DNA of 64,000 nucleotides, from assembly GCA_000151295.1 (NCBI GenBank), contig GG745339.1, forward strand, positions 799,950 to 863,949, in the 5' to 3' direction. The notes below the pieces were generated by a model, which ran no database searches, was not told where the DNA came from, and saw only the letters and a list, made by a program, of their open reading frames with translations. This document shows, piece by piece, positions 45,301 to 57,120 of the stretch. This stretch comes from Allomyces macrogynus ATCC 38327 (lineage: Eukaryota > Blastocladiomycota > Blastocladiomycetes > Blastocladiales > Blastocladiaceae). A program made the position numbers and the translations under genes. Numbering within the stretch: the first letter of the stretch is position 1; each line of letters begins with the position of its first letter.

Positions 45301-47371
45301 GCTCGACTTCACACCCACGGCGCGCGTCTCGCCCTTTTCCGAAGAGCTGTGGATGGAAGGTGGCGGCCAAACCGTGCCGCTCACGATTGTCTCGGGGTTG
45401 GCTCTGGGCGTCGACATGCGGCTCGAAAGCGAAATGGTGCCGTTTGGGCCCGTGGCGGTGGGCAGTTCGACGACCAAGAAGGTGACCATGTCGAACGTGG
45501 GCGATCTCGGCGTGTTCTTCAAGTGGGACAAGCAGGCGCTTTTGCCTGAGTTTACCATCACGCCGCACGAGGGATACATTGCGCCGGGCATGGACCTCCC
45601 GCTCGAAGTGTGTTTCCAGCCGGTGCTCGTCAACCCCGACATTCGCAAGGAGGCAATCGAGTGCCGGATCGAAGGGCTCAAGGACCCGCTCTTGTTGACG
45701 CTCACGGGCATTTGCATTCCGCAGCCGAGTCACCTCGACACGATCCGATTCTCGACACCCGTGCGCACACCCGAGGTCAAGTCGGTCACGCTGACCAACA
45801 AGACCAGCTCCAAGTGGGTGATTCGGCCTGTGATTGACCAACCCGTATGGAAGGGCACTGACGTGATCGTTGTGGAGCCCGGCACGAGCGGCGCATACGA
45901 CGTGACGTTTTCGCCGACCGAAATGAGCAGCGATTACATCGGGTCGCTCTTTTTCCCGCTGGCCGACGGTTCAGGTCTGCTCTACCGGCTCGTCGGAAGC
46001 GCCGACAAGCCGTCGCCCAGCGGTACCATTACGCGTGAAGTTGCGTGCAAGCGCAGCCACGTTGAGACGCTGACGGTGACCAACTGGCTCAAACGCCCGC
46101 AGCGGTTCCGCGTCAGCCTTGACCAGCAAAAGCCCGAGCCGTTTGTCATTCTCAAGGGCCACGAGTTTATGGACCTGCCGGGCGGCGCGACTCGCGAGTA
46201 CAAGCTCCATTTCTACTCGTTCAAGGAAACGTCGTCAAGCAACGTGCGCGTCACGTTCAAGAACGAGACGACCAACGAGTACTTGTATTACCTGATCAAC
46301 TTCAAGGTGGTTGCACCCGGGGTCATGGGCACGCTCACGCTGCAGACCATGGTCCGGCAATCGGTGATCCGCCAAATCCTGATCCAGAACCCGCTGACCG
46401 TACCGGCCACGTTCACGTCGCACTGCACAGCTTCGGACGTGAATTTGCACCATGGATTTGCGCTCGCGCCGCAGTCTGAGGGCGATTTTGCGCTCGAGTA
46501 CCTGCCGTTGTCGCCAAGGGAGAGCACGTGCGTGAAACTGGTCCTCAACTCGCCCGAGCTCGGCACGTTCGTGTACGATCTGGTGCAGCAGGCCACAGCC
46601 CCCAACCCGGAACGCACGACGCACTTCAAGGCAACGCTCGGCAACCAGCACATGCAAACGATTCGGTTCACGCATTTCTGCAAAACCAAGGCCGAGTTCC
46701 AGTGCAAGCTCGAGCATCCCGACTTTACCGTCGACAAGTCGATTATCGCGGCGCCGATTCCCGCAGTGATGCCGCTGATCAACACAAGCAGTAATGCCGG
46801 CGCGAGCAGTGGTGCGCTGGTCCCAACCTCGGGCGCAGAGCTCTCGGTCGATGTGGTCTTTGAGCCAAGTAAGCTTGGCGATGTGCAGGCACTGCTGACG
46901 CTCACGTCAGCGACGGGTGGCGACTACGTCTTCCCGCTTCACGGTTTGTGCAGCGCGCCGCGGCCACAGGGCCCAATCACGATCCGCAACGGCGCGTCAG
47001 CTGCGATCCCGTTCAAGAACGTGCTCAACCAGTCGGCGCAGTTCACGCTCTCAGTCGACAACCCAAACTTTATGGTCAAGGCCTCCGAGACGATCGCTGC
47101 CAAGAAGACGGTATCGATTGCCGTCATGTACCGCGCCAACAGCACGGCGGGCAATGTCGATACCAAGGAGCGCGATCGGGTCGGATCGACCTTGAGCGTC
47201 CTGAATCGGTCTGCGGCAGGTGCTGCGACTGCGGCTGCAGCCGCTACTGCGGGTGGAGCAAGTCCAGGGACAGCCGGGGCCGCGTCTGCGGCCGTACCAA
47301 AGCAGGGCAAGCTCACGATTTCGCACTCGAGTGGGGTGTCGTGGGTCTACTATCTCAAGGGGACATTGTAG
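33306..47371 (+). CDS. HYDIN: HYDIN, central-pair axonemal protein with ASH/MSP-type repeats
   Basis: Three exons, 33306-33701, 33770-40435 and 40512-47371 (introns 68 and 76 bp, phases 0 and 1), encode about 4,640 residues; human HYDIN is about 5,120. The N-terminus matches HYDIN closely (FHSYEVALHFRNDDQ|YPRRLRL, VAPGMETAFILHFKPDEN, ERFLVPVRIVGPRALFDFPD, PTYISLSSFKTITIHNHSDI). The rest is dozens of Ig-like ASH/MSP repeats with recurring SGVVPARG, TVxFxP and FGxVxxG patterns. An adenylate-kinase-like insert follows GGNMAVIFHGAPFSGCT at about residue 1740; its P-loop has Cys where Lys is expected. A charged helix and a Pro/Gln/Ser-rich linker come next. HYDIN builds the C2b projection of the flagellar central pair, so this implies motile zoospores. 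One A is missing in the run 37568-37571 (frame shifts from DKGK to KTVLQQLTSSA). The stop is TAG. Confidence 0.95.
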
Positions 47372-49446
47372 CGAACTGGGCAGACAGAGACTTATTTATG
47401 GGTTTCAGGACCTAAGGTCCACCGGAAATGAATTTAAAATTGCCCGTCTGTCTTGAGAGTGTGCACTCAACACAGAATCCACCCTCCGCTCTTGGATCAT
47501 GAGGTTTGAAGTATAGCCCTGACACTGAGAAAAAAGGAAACATTGCTGACTTGTTCATTCCGTCGCAGCAGGTCTCTGAAGGACTCAGATGGATACATTT
47601 GTCGCGCGATGCGGCACAGGTCAATGCACTCATTGAGGTGTTTTCAATTGATATGTGCCAATGATAAGCAAGCACGCTGTACTGAAGAAGACGGCCTGCT
47701 GGGTTTTCACCAAGGGTGTGCTGGGGTCCAGGAGGGTCGTCAAATATTAGGCTATGTGTCTGGCGCCTAGCAACGGCCTCCAAGTCGGCCCAAAGTCTCC
47801 TGGCCCCGCAAAGGCTGCGCCGCCAATAACAGAACGCCCACGAAAGTGAAGACGACCGGAGAAAACGGCTTGCCCAGGAGGCCGAACTGCAGCGTAATTG
47901 CCGTGCCGCTTGGACGCCTGCACAGAGGGAAGAGCACCGACGCCGAAATGCAGCCCATAGTAGTGTTGCCCGTTCTGCAGAGTTGCCAGACGAAAGAGAA
48001 TAGCGCCTTGCAGAGACGAGTCGTCAGGCTGCTGTTTGTGCTGCTTCTCGCACAGAAGTTGAACGCAAGGAGCGAAATGAGAACCAGCGACGCCGCCGCC
48101 AGAACCAAAGCGATTCTCACTTGCTTGACCCAGTTGCTGCTTCATCCAAGAGACGTTCACGCCTGTGCTTCCAATAGATGCCGAAATTGACGACTTGGTC
48201 AATTGTGCCACCAATCGCTTCAAGCTTGATTCGAATGGACAGCGTGCCTGCATTGTGACAGATCGGCTGGTTCGTGGCTCTGAAGTGGTGACGATTTGTC
48301 TTGATGCGCCAGATTTTCCTTGGCAAGCAATGCAGCTTCAACTTGCCGTTCCTGAATCAGATCCACCACTTGACTATGCGCTTGTTGCCTCCTGCAACTT
48401 GTCTGGGATTGATTCAAAATTTGCTGGCATGCTCCTCTCGCCTCGTGCTGTTGAAGTTGATGTTTCTGGTCGTAAAGTTGCTTATTTTTAGGTGCAAGCC
48501 CAAGAAGTGGCTCTCTGATGCTGAAGGCTCGATCCAGTGAGGTTAATGAACCTCACTGCCGATTCAGGAGCTTTTCGGATGAGACTTGCGCACGAGCAAA
48601 CGGCCCGCGGGCCAGCATTTGTGCGAAAGAAGGAGAGTCAAAGGAGCGACACAAGCCGCACATGCAATCTGATGCATCAATAATGTATCCCCAAACGACC
48701 CCATATTGCGCCAAGGCGTGTTGCAGCGGCTGGCGATATGCGGGCTTGCAGTGCAGCGCCATATTAGTCGGAGCAGGTTCTACAGATGAAGCTTGATGGC
48801 GCTTTGCTGCAGCATCATGGCCCAGATGCTAAACAGCATCAGAGAGCGACGACTCGAGACCGATGACATGTCACGCTCAGTTCGATCTAGTGCCGACTGC
48901 ATTTTTCGCTGCCATTGAATCAGCAAGAAGTTTAGCTCCTCAAAATAGCTGCTTGTTGGGGCTGCACGGGCCTGAAACTCCCTGACCACGCCCATGATTG
49001 TAATATCAAATAAATTGGGCTGAAATCATATTCAGGAAGCCAAGCGCTGATAGTTTCTTGTCATTCATTGTTCGAGCTCGCTTCTTGGGATGGAATTGTG
49101 CAGCCATGGATGTTGGAAGTTCGGGAATTGCATGTCGGCCGTGCTGGAGTTGGCTACGTCGCCGAAATGTGGCCCACAGTGTCATCGCTTACGCGTAAGT
49201 CGATTTAATGCAGGGAAACGTTTACATTCGCACGGCGGCATACGCGAGCCCGTCCAAGCTCTGGCAAGGTGTGAAGAAACAGCTGAAGCAGTAGCCAAAA
49301 TATAACAGTGAACAGCAAACCGCACAAACCTGTACTGCAGCTGCAGCGAGCTTTTCGCGCGCCTTCGCCGTGTGCGGTGCTGCTGGCGCTGCTGCAATTT
49401 ATTCCTCTGACCAGCGATCATTCCTCTCGCCTTCGCAACTTTATGC
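47372..49446. other. gene-poor region with reduced GC
   Basis: About 2 kb of clearly lower GC than the genes on either side. It holds one candidate + frame (separate entry). On - at 47767-48120 there is a frame with three hydrophobic stretches (RIALVLAAASLVLISLLAF, TAITLQFGLLG and VVFTFVGVLLLAA), but it has no start codon or matching exon that I can find. No terminal repeats, target-site duplications or transposase motifs were recognised. Confidence 0.45.
48134..48491 (+). CDS. orphan reading frame with AT-shifted codon use; possible exon or gene fragment
   Basis: The frame is open from after a TGA near 48130 to TAG 48489-48491, about 118 residues, with no ATG near its start. The composition is protein-like: FIQETFTPVLPIDAEIDDLV, then ACIVTDRLVRGSEVVTICLD, LDYALVASCNLSGIDSKF and a final VEVDVSGRKVAYF. 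Codons often end in T or A (GAT, CTT, GTT, GCT), unlike every confirmed gene in this window. I do not recognise a family. It could be an exon of an unrecognised gene, a decayed transferred gene or chance. Confidence 0.3.
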
Positions 49447-52400
49447 AATGCGGCCCTGGTTGTCATGACCAACGACCACCAATCCATGACCGACGGCTTG
49501 TCGGCTATCGGGTGCGACCCCCCAGATCCAACCAGAGACGTCCACCTCGCCGATGAACAGCAACCCACGAGCGATTCACCTGACGCGTCGACTGGCCATG
49601 ATTGTTCGCAAGATCCCGGAGCAAGTGCAACGGAAATTGCCTTTCACTGCCCGGACCACGGCGGCGATGGTTCTCGAGACGCTGCGGTCGCATCAGCTGC
49701 GCGTACCATCGTGCCTACGGTAAGCGGCTTGACTGGGTCGGGCCACGCTGCCACTCCGTGTTCATTCATCTCTTTCGGCCTCTAGGTTGTCAAGGATGCG
49801 TGGATCCAACTCGATGTGCGCCGCCAGCTCTTTTCGCGGTCGCAGCTCGACGAGTTTGTGATCAAGCTGCTCGACCGTGAGTTCACGTCCGATTCCTGGA
49901 CCGGAGACAACGTATGGCGCTCTCGACCGAATGCTCCTGCTCCTGCTCTTACCTCTCCACCGTGTCTAGCCTCTGGGTGAGCTCAGCCGCGTCCGCTACT
50001 TGACGCTCTACGAGCAGCCGACCGCCGCGCCCAAGGCAACCATTTGCCTGCACGCGCCCATCGACCCGGATGTGGCCTTTCGCTTCACAGCTCAGTCGCG
50101 CATCCAGGTGTTTGCCACGTCGCACCATGTCCTCCTCGTACTGGATCTCAGCGCGAGCGTGCGCACGATTGTCGGCAAGGCCGTGCAGCTGGACCGCGTC
50201 TTTGACTCGTTTCGCACCGTGTGGGCGTCGCTGAGCCAGGCGTCGGAGCGGGTGCGTTTCGACTAACTCTGTGTCGACCCTCATTCTAGTATGCTCATCG
50301 CACTCATCACTTTCAAATAGCTCAGAATTCGGATTGTGCTCTCGGTGCTCATCGACACGGGTGACGCCGATCAGCCCGTCGTCTACCTTGCGCGCGTGCG
50401 CGTCGACTGCCCGCGAACGTTCAAGTGGCTTGTCCGGCAGCTCAACGATTTCTTGGCCGATCCACTTTGCCCGTCGGCCTCGCCGCATCCGACCGACCTG
50501 GGCCATTTGCTGCGCGTATGTTTGCAGTGCACGCGCTACTCGCAGTGCGGCCTGCCCTCGGTCGTCGTCGTGACCGACGGTGTGCTGGGCACCAAGGGCA
50601 TGGACCAGACCATGTTTGAGTTGACCGCGCTCGACATTCCGGTGCACGTCTACCTGCTCGCGCTCGAAGTGCAGTGCCTTGGCATGGTGCCCGAGGTGGA
50701 GATATTGCAGCACGTGGCGCGCAGCACGGGCGGCAAGTTCTTGCAGCAGGGTACCGCGATTACGGCAAACGACATGATTCTCAAGGATAAGTCGTACGAC
50801 CAGCGCATTCCGCGCCAGTTTACGCCCAATCTCTACCCGCCGTCGCACCACCACCTGGCCTTTCCGTGGGACTCGTCAGGCCCGCTGCTCACCAACTGCA
50901 TCCCGACGCGGTACCGCGACTACGAGGTGCTGCTGCCGTTGCAGGTCATCAAGGCGCGGTTGCGGCAAGGGTTCTTGATCCACAAAGTGGTGCTGCGCGA
51001 CAAGATTTCAGTGCATCTCGTGCTCAACTGGCTGCCCTACGTGACGATCCAGTACCGCATCAAGTCGTTTCGCGACATGTCGGCAGGCCGCGTCGAGGTC
51101 AACGTCGTGGCCGATCGCGAGTTTACCATGGCGCTGCTCAAGCAAGGGTACAATCCGGCGGCCGGGTCCGAGGTCAATGCGTTCCACGAGTTTCTCAAGG
51201 CCATTGTCGACCAAGACGGCGTGCACCGCGTCATCAACGAAGTTGCAGCCGGGCTCGTGCGCAACCCGGCGCAAGAAGCCGTGAAAAAGTATCAGCTCAT
51301 CGAGGCGCTGCTCAAGACGCACGCACAGTGGATGGACGAAGAGGTTCTGTCAATTTGCCGGCCGCGCGTCGAAATTGAGGCCGACCTCAAGGAGCTCGAC
51401 TGGCTCATAGTCTCGGGCTACTATGCTCAGCCGGCGCCCAAGGGGTCGGTCCAGTTTGGGTTCACGGCGGTGCACGTCATGCACGTGTCCGACTCGTTCT
51501 CGACGTGCCGGTGCCTCTACTACAACTACTGCGTCATGCCCGAGTGCCTGCTCAAGGGCCGCATCAACGGCCATGTGAGCGTCGCGCACGGCACGGGCAC
51601 CAACGCCGCACTCAATGCCTCGCTCCTGCAACGCAAGCGCTATGCGTATGCTGTGTCGCCCGAACTGCAGAGGCGCATGCGCGCGCTGACGGTGCACCAC
51701 TACAAGGAGGAAGGGTACATGGTCGTCGAGTCGCTGCCCGAGTCGACAACGCTCGCGAAAAAGAGTTTGCAGTGCACGATTTCGTGCCAGGCCAAGAACC
51801 TCGTCATCGACTATTACCAGATTCCGGGCATTCACACGGTCGAGTCGAGCAACCTCTACGCCAAGCTGTCGGCCATCTACACGATCGACTGCCTGCTGCA
51901 GCACAAGAAGGCCGACAACAACAAGCTCTTTTCGCTGCGGAACGTGCTCACGCACAGCCGCATGACCGTGCTCGGCCTCTCCACTTTGGATGTGACAATT
52001 CCCGTGGACCCGTTCATGAAGGCCCTGCGCTCGCACCTCGCGTCCGTCTGCTTCCCGGCGCTGCCGTACCTGTTTGGCCACTACAATGTGCATCGCGCTG
52101 TGCACGCGTGGCACGACCTGGCGGCCCCTGCGTCGGATTTCGAGTGCCATCTCTATCTGTCGTCGACGGTCATCATTTTCTTCATTCCGACCAACTCGGC
52201 CGTGTCCTACGTGATTGTCTACGAGTGCTTCATCGACCAAATGGTCTACCACGTGTAGCAAGACGACGAGCTGCCCATGATCCCGCACTCGCGCGCGCGC
52301 ATCCCGAACCACCCGGTCGCCAACTGCTTCTACTACATGCCCTACCACATTTCGATGCTCGACATCGAGGACATGCTCACCAACTGCGCGTGGCTCAGCA

Positions 52401-55400
52401 CCGTCGACTGCGTGTACAAGTACGCGGCCGACATGGACCCAGCGCATGTGGCGCGGTGCATCGAGTGCCTGCACGAGGTCACGGCGACGGTCGATATCTC
52501 GCGCGCGCTCGCTGCCATGGAAATGCTGCGCCGCGCGACCGGCGGGCACCAGCTCGAGCCGATTGAGCGCGCCAAGCGCAAGTTTGACGCCGACCTCGCG
52601 CAGTTTATGGTGCTAATCCCAAACACGACCGTTTTCACGGTGCGGCACCCGAACGTGTTTTGTCGCATGACGCTCGCACAAGAAGGTGAAGCGGCTCCTG
52701 TCCGCGTTGCGTCACTGCCGACGCCGGCGTCAAGCGACAGCAGTGCCTCGTGCGCCGATCCCAACTGGCTGACCATTTGGTTTGGCGACGTGGACGTGCC
52801 GGGTAACCTCGATCTGACGTCGCGCTTGCAGTTGCAGCTCAATTTCTACTCGCTCGAGCGCGACGTGAACGCGTTCACGGGTATCATTGACGAGGTGGTC
52901 GCGTCGCTCAACCGCACGCTCACGTTTGCGATTCTCGACCTGCTTTTGCCCGTCAAGCCCATCACGGCCGAGATGCTGCAGCTTGTCTCGAGCGACTTGC
53001 GCGTGCTGCCGCGGTACAAGCTGCCGCTTGACCTGTACGAGTCGGAAAACGGTGATGTGGCACTCCCGCCGCCGCTCCCGCTGCTTGTGAACGAGTTCCA
53101 GGTCTCGCGGCTGCCCGGGTACCACATTGTGTTTGAGCACCCGTTCTTCTACCTCGTCCCCGTGGCACCGGCGCTGACACCTCCGCGCCAGTCGCTCGAT
53201 CTCGATATGATGGACGATCTCGAAGCCGGGCTCGGTATTGTGCTGAATCCCGTCGAGATTCCACAGCTGCGCGGCCCCGTGTTTGACGAAATGTGCGAGT
53301 GGATCATTTTCATGGTCGAGTCATCCCTCGCGTCGCAGCCATTGCAGTCGTCGCAGTTGCTACACGCGCGGCTGTTCACGCTGTCCAAGGACATCATGAA
53401 GCCGTTCCAGAAAATGGTGGCTGAAACCACGCACCGCATCAACACGCAGCTGATGCTCACAGAGCTCCACGATATGCACGAGAGCACTGAGGCGCTGATC
53501 CCGCTGGACAAGGGCGATATGGCGAGCAAGGGCATCAAGAAGATGACGGGCTTCCCTGTCAAGAATAAGAAAAAGTCGGCGTTCAAGCTGGGCCAGTTTT
53601 CGTGCCCTGTGCAGTACACGTACGCGTTCATGCTGCCCAAGCGCATCCAGGACATTCCGCTGCGCAACATTGGCATGCTGCTCATTTCACTGGCCATGAC
53701 CAACCGCGAAAACCACTTTGTCGTCTCCAAGGGCGAGGAGGTGTTCTACATGCGGCTGTCGCTGTCGCACCCGTCAACGGCCTGGTCGCGGCATGGCGAC
53801 GACGAGTTGATGAACATCACGTCACCGCCCAGCTCAGCGATTTGGCGCTTGATCATGGACCTGCATGGCATGGACGAACTGTTGCACAACCTCGCCAATG
53901 GCATTGTCAACATGGTCATGGAGCGGCTCTTGGGTTTGGTTCTGATGGCGCTCAGTGGGTTTCTCGTCACGTCGTTGACGGCCAAGCTCAACAAGGCTGA
54001 CATTGAGTTCCTACTCCCAATCTTGCGCAGGCTGCAGCTGTCAATGTTTGTCCCGATTCGCATCACCATCAATCCGCTGTATCTCTTGTTCCTTCAGCAG
54101 TCGATCCTGCAGTTTACGACCATCTTTGGCTGTGAGGACGTGATGCGCAGTCTTTTGCAGCACCTGCAGGTCCGCTACGACGTGGTCGCCAATTCATTGG
54201 AGCATCCACCAGGCGAAATGGGGTTTGTCTACTGCAGTGTTTCGAAACTCAACCTGACGCCATGGGAACTCTCGATTGGCCAAGGGATCAGGTGCATTGT
54301 GCTCTACATGACTGAGGATCGGCACCTGCTTCTCAACGATGTGCTCAACCCAGCCACTGAGCATGCATGGATGGTAGAACTGTGGGTCCATGGTTTGCTC
54401 CACGCCGACGTGCTCCTGCAGTATGTGGAGCAGGCCAATGTGCATGCTGAGCTCAACGTGAGTGTGGATTTGCTCGTCAAGGCACACAACTGGTTGAGCA
54501 TTTCACGCCTCTTGGCGGCACAGGACCTGGCCAGTACCAGGATGCTGCATCCGTGCACTTTCCACAAGCAATCCCGGTCCTGCTCGCCGAGTGGAAGCAC
54601 ACCGAGTTCTTGCAGGCGATTCAAGAGCAATTTTTGGCATTTGCGTTTGAGTGCCCTGACGACAAAACGCTTGTGTATTGTGAGAGCAGCGCCAAGCAGG
54701 CCGACCAGTGCTTCTACTTGGCCACGACGCCGTGCTTCAAGGATGAAAAAGTCACGTGGGTGCCTGTGCTGCGATCAGTCCTGCTCTTGGTCATGGTCGA
54801 GTCGGACGTTGTGCACTTGGTTCAGTGGAATCTCAAGGCGCCGCTCTTTGCGACGCTGGTCCGTATGGCTGAGGCGTACGTTGCGCAGTACCGCGCGCAC
54901 ATGGATCAGCTGCAAAGCATGGTGCTGTCCAAGCTCAGCGTGCATAACCGGCGAGTCCAGTCGTTCCAGCGTCGCCACGATCATGTACTCCATGAGCTGC
55001 CACTGGCACCATTGTCGGCGCAACCGACAGTGGCCCCAGCTGCTGCAACTGCTGCAGACGACAAGACCAACAAGCAGCCAGAACTCCCGTCGGCCACTGT
55101 CGTTGTTGTCCCAGAACAGCAGCTGTCCGAGTTCAATGAGTACCTCAAGACTGTCCAAGAAAAGAACCAGTGCATGCAGCATTTCCTGAATATTTACTCG
55201 CGCTGGCAGCAACGGCATCAACAGCGGCTCCAACAGTATGTGGACCGACTGGGCTCACCATCGTCGCTGTTGCCCAGCTCGTCGTCCTACTACACGTTGG
55301 CGTCGGTGCCAAGCAGCTCGCTCGTTCTGGCAGCCGCAGCATCCCTGGACAAGTTCAGCAACTTGGACCTTGAGCATGTGCTGTGCTATGCGCGCCTCAT

Positions 55401-56871
55401 TCATTGGTGCCGCACGCTGATTGTCTTCAACTGCCGCGTCAAAAACTCGTACTCATTTGTGCCCAACGACGTCAACCACAGCAATACGGCCGAGGCGCGA
55501 TCCTACTTTGTGCGGTTGTTGCCGGACCTGTTTGCCAAGTACTACAACTACCTCGTGTCGCTCAGCCTCGTCCAGGTGAGCCAGCAACAGGAACGGAAGA
55601 GCTTTTCGATTTCGTCGTTGGATTCGTTGCCCACAGACTGCGCCTACCTGCAAAAATCGTTCCAGGGCGGCATTCTGCTCGCTGAGGTGTCGATCCACCA
55701 CATTTTCCTCGCCGTCAACCTGTACACGGTCAATCAGCAGTATGGGCCGCACCAGCAATGGTTGCCGAGCCCTGGTAAGTTTGTTCTTTTTTCACCATGA
55801 GCTGCGTGAAAAACCAGTGCGCACCAACTGACTTGACTTGGCTGCAAACTCTAGGATTTAATGTGCCAGACTACTCGCATCAAAGCTTCCAACTATTCAC
55901 CAAGGAGTGCACCAAGTTCAAGAACTTGATCCACGCCAACTCGTTTATCTTTGACTACCACCTCCTCGAATTGCGTCAAGTGATCAAGTCGAGCACGCTC
56001 CTTGTCTACAGCATGATCAACGTGATGTGGTGCCTGCTCCACCACTTCCCGCCCACTGGGTACTCCAAGTGCCGCCTCTTGCAGGACATGGTTGCCGAAT
56101 CGTCGTCAAGTCTCGTCATGTACCTGTTCTCTCACCCAGTGCGGTTCCAGCTTGGCCTCATCCCGCAGACCAATGCCTGCTTTGTCGTGCAGTCCTGGTT
56201 GCAGTCGCAAAGGGGCAGCATGGCAACAGAGATGGACAGGGCACCTGCCAGTGCATTGAACAGCCCGAACTGCGAGTGGCTGATTGTCATGTGCCAGGTG
56301 CCTGCAGGTATCGAGTACTTTGTGCTCGACTGTATCAAGGCCAAGTGTGCGCGGTCGCACCTGACGCTTTGGCGGAAACGCACAGAGGAGCTGGTGGCGG
56401 TGGCTGACGTGTCAGTCGAGTTGGTTCAAGCGCAATCACGTGACGCGGTTGCATCGCTCCTGCAACTCGCTGCCGCATACTACGAGCGCGACTGGAAGTG
56501 GCAGTTGCTCTCGGACAATCGTGATCTGGAGCTCACTGAATTTGTGGCGATGGCGCGCCAGTTTTTCTGCACGTCGCTCGTGGCGTTGGACCCGCGGCTG
56601 CACGTTTTGTTGCAAGTGCCCAGAGATTGGAATGGTACGTGTTGATCCTCGGCGCCCCTTTTCCGCTGCTCGTAATTCTAACACTTGGCCATCGGCTGAG
56701 CAGGTGATCATGCTCATCAACCACAAGGAGTCGGCGTTTTACTTGCTTTCGCTGCACCCGCCTCACGTCAACGTCGTGGTTCTCGACGAGCGCGAGCAAA
56801 ACGTTGGCGACGTTGTCAATTATTTCGTGCGCCTGCTCTCCAAGGTGATTTGGCAGTGTTTGGTTTCCTAG
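49447..56871 (+). CDS. SZT2: SZT2-like KICSTOR subunit (with an in-frame stop and a frame break)
   Basis: Inferred exons are 49447-49719 (an alternative start in another frame is ATG 49551), 49786-49911, 49970-50251, 50321-55774, 55855-56615 (or -56634) and 56704-56871. SZT2 tethers GATOR1 to the lysosome/vacuole for amino-acid control of TORC1. The assignment rests on the N-terminal von Willebrand-like module: VFATSHHVLLVLDLSASVRT, VFDSFRTVW, then SVVVVTDGVLGTKGMD and VEILQHVARSTGGKFLQ. Large helical and beta regions follow, including YRDYEVLLPLQVIKARLRQG. At about 2,300 residues it is shorter than human SZT2 (about 3,400). TAG at 52256-52258 interrupts QMVYHV / QDDELPMIPHS with the frame open on both sides. 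One base is missing near 54530 (AAQDLA / QYQDAASVHFPQ). The 3' end is uncertain: GTAAGT at 56885 and a TTTCAG near 56950 allow a further exon. Confidence 0.75.
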
Positions 56872-57120
56872 GGACCATTTCTTGTAAGTAGATATTTTGT
56901 CCACTTTCTTCCGATCAAATTCGTCCATTACTTAGACTTCTTTTCATTTCAGACTATACTCGTCAATTTAAGCGATTCTCACGATACCAAACTTGCATTG
57001 GATGTATTTGGGGCATCCCCAAGAGGAAGAATGAACAGGAAATTCAAACACCATCCAGCGAAACTCGATCAGAGAGGCAAGCCAACCAACATAAAGGCAA
57101 TTTTACCCTCGCCCATCCAC
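56872..57120. other. convergent 3' region of SZT2 and SEC16
   Basis: About 250 bp between the last recognised SZT2 stop and the SEC16 stop. It is AT-rich and holds a plausible donor (GTAAGT at 56885) and acceptor (TTTCAG near 56953) for one more SZT2 intron, so the SZT2 3' end may lie inside it. Confidence 0.4.

Noticed and set aside
52259..52300. Two separate genes on either side of the TAG at 52256
   Set aside because: Same frame, no promoter-size gap, no suitable start context, and sequence character continuous across the stop.
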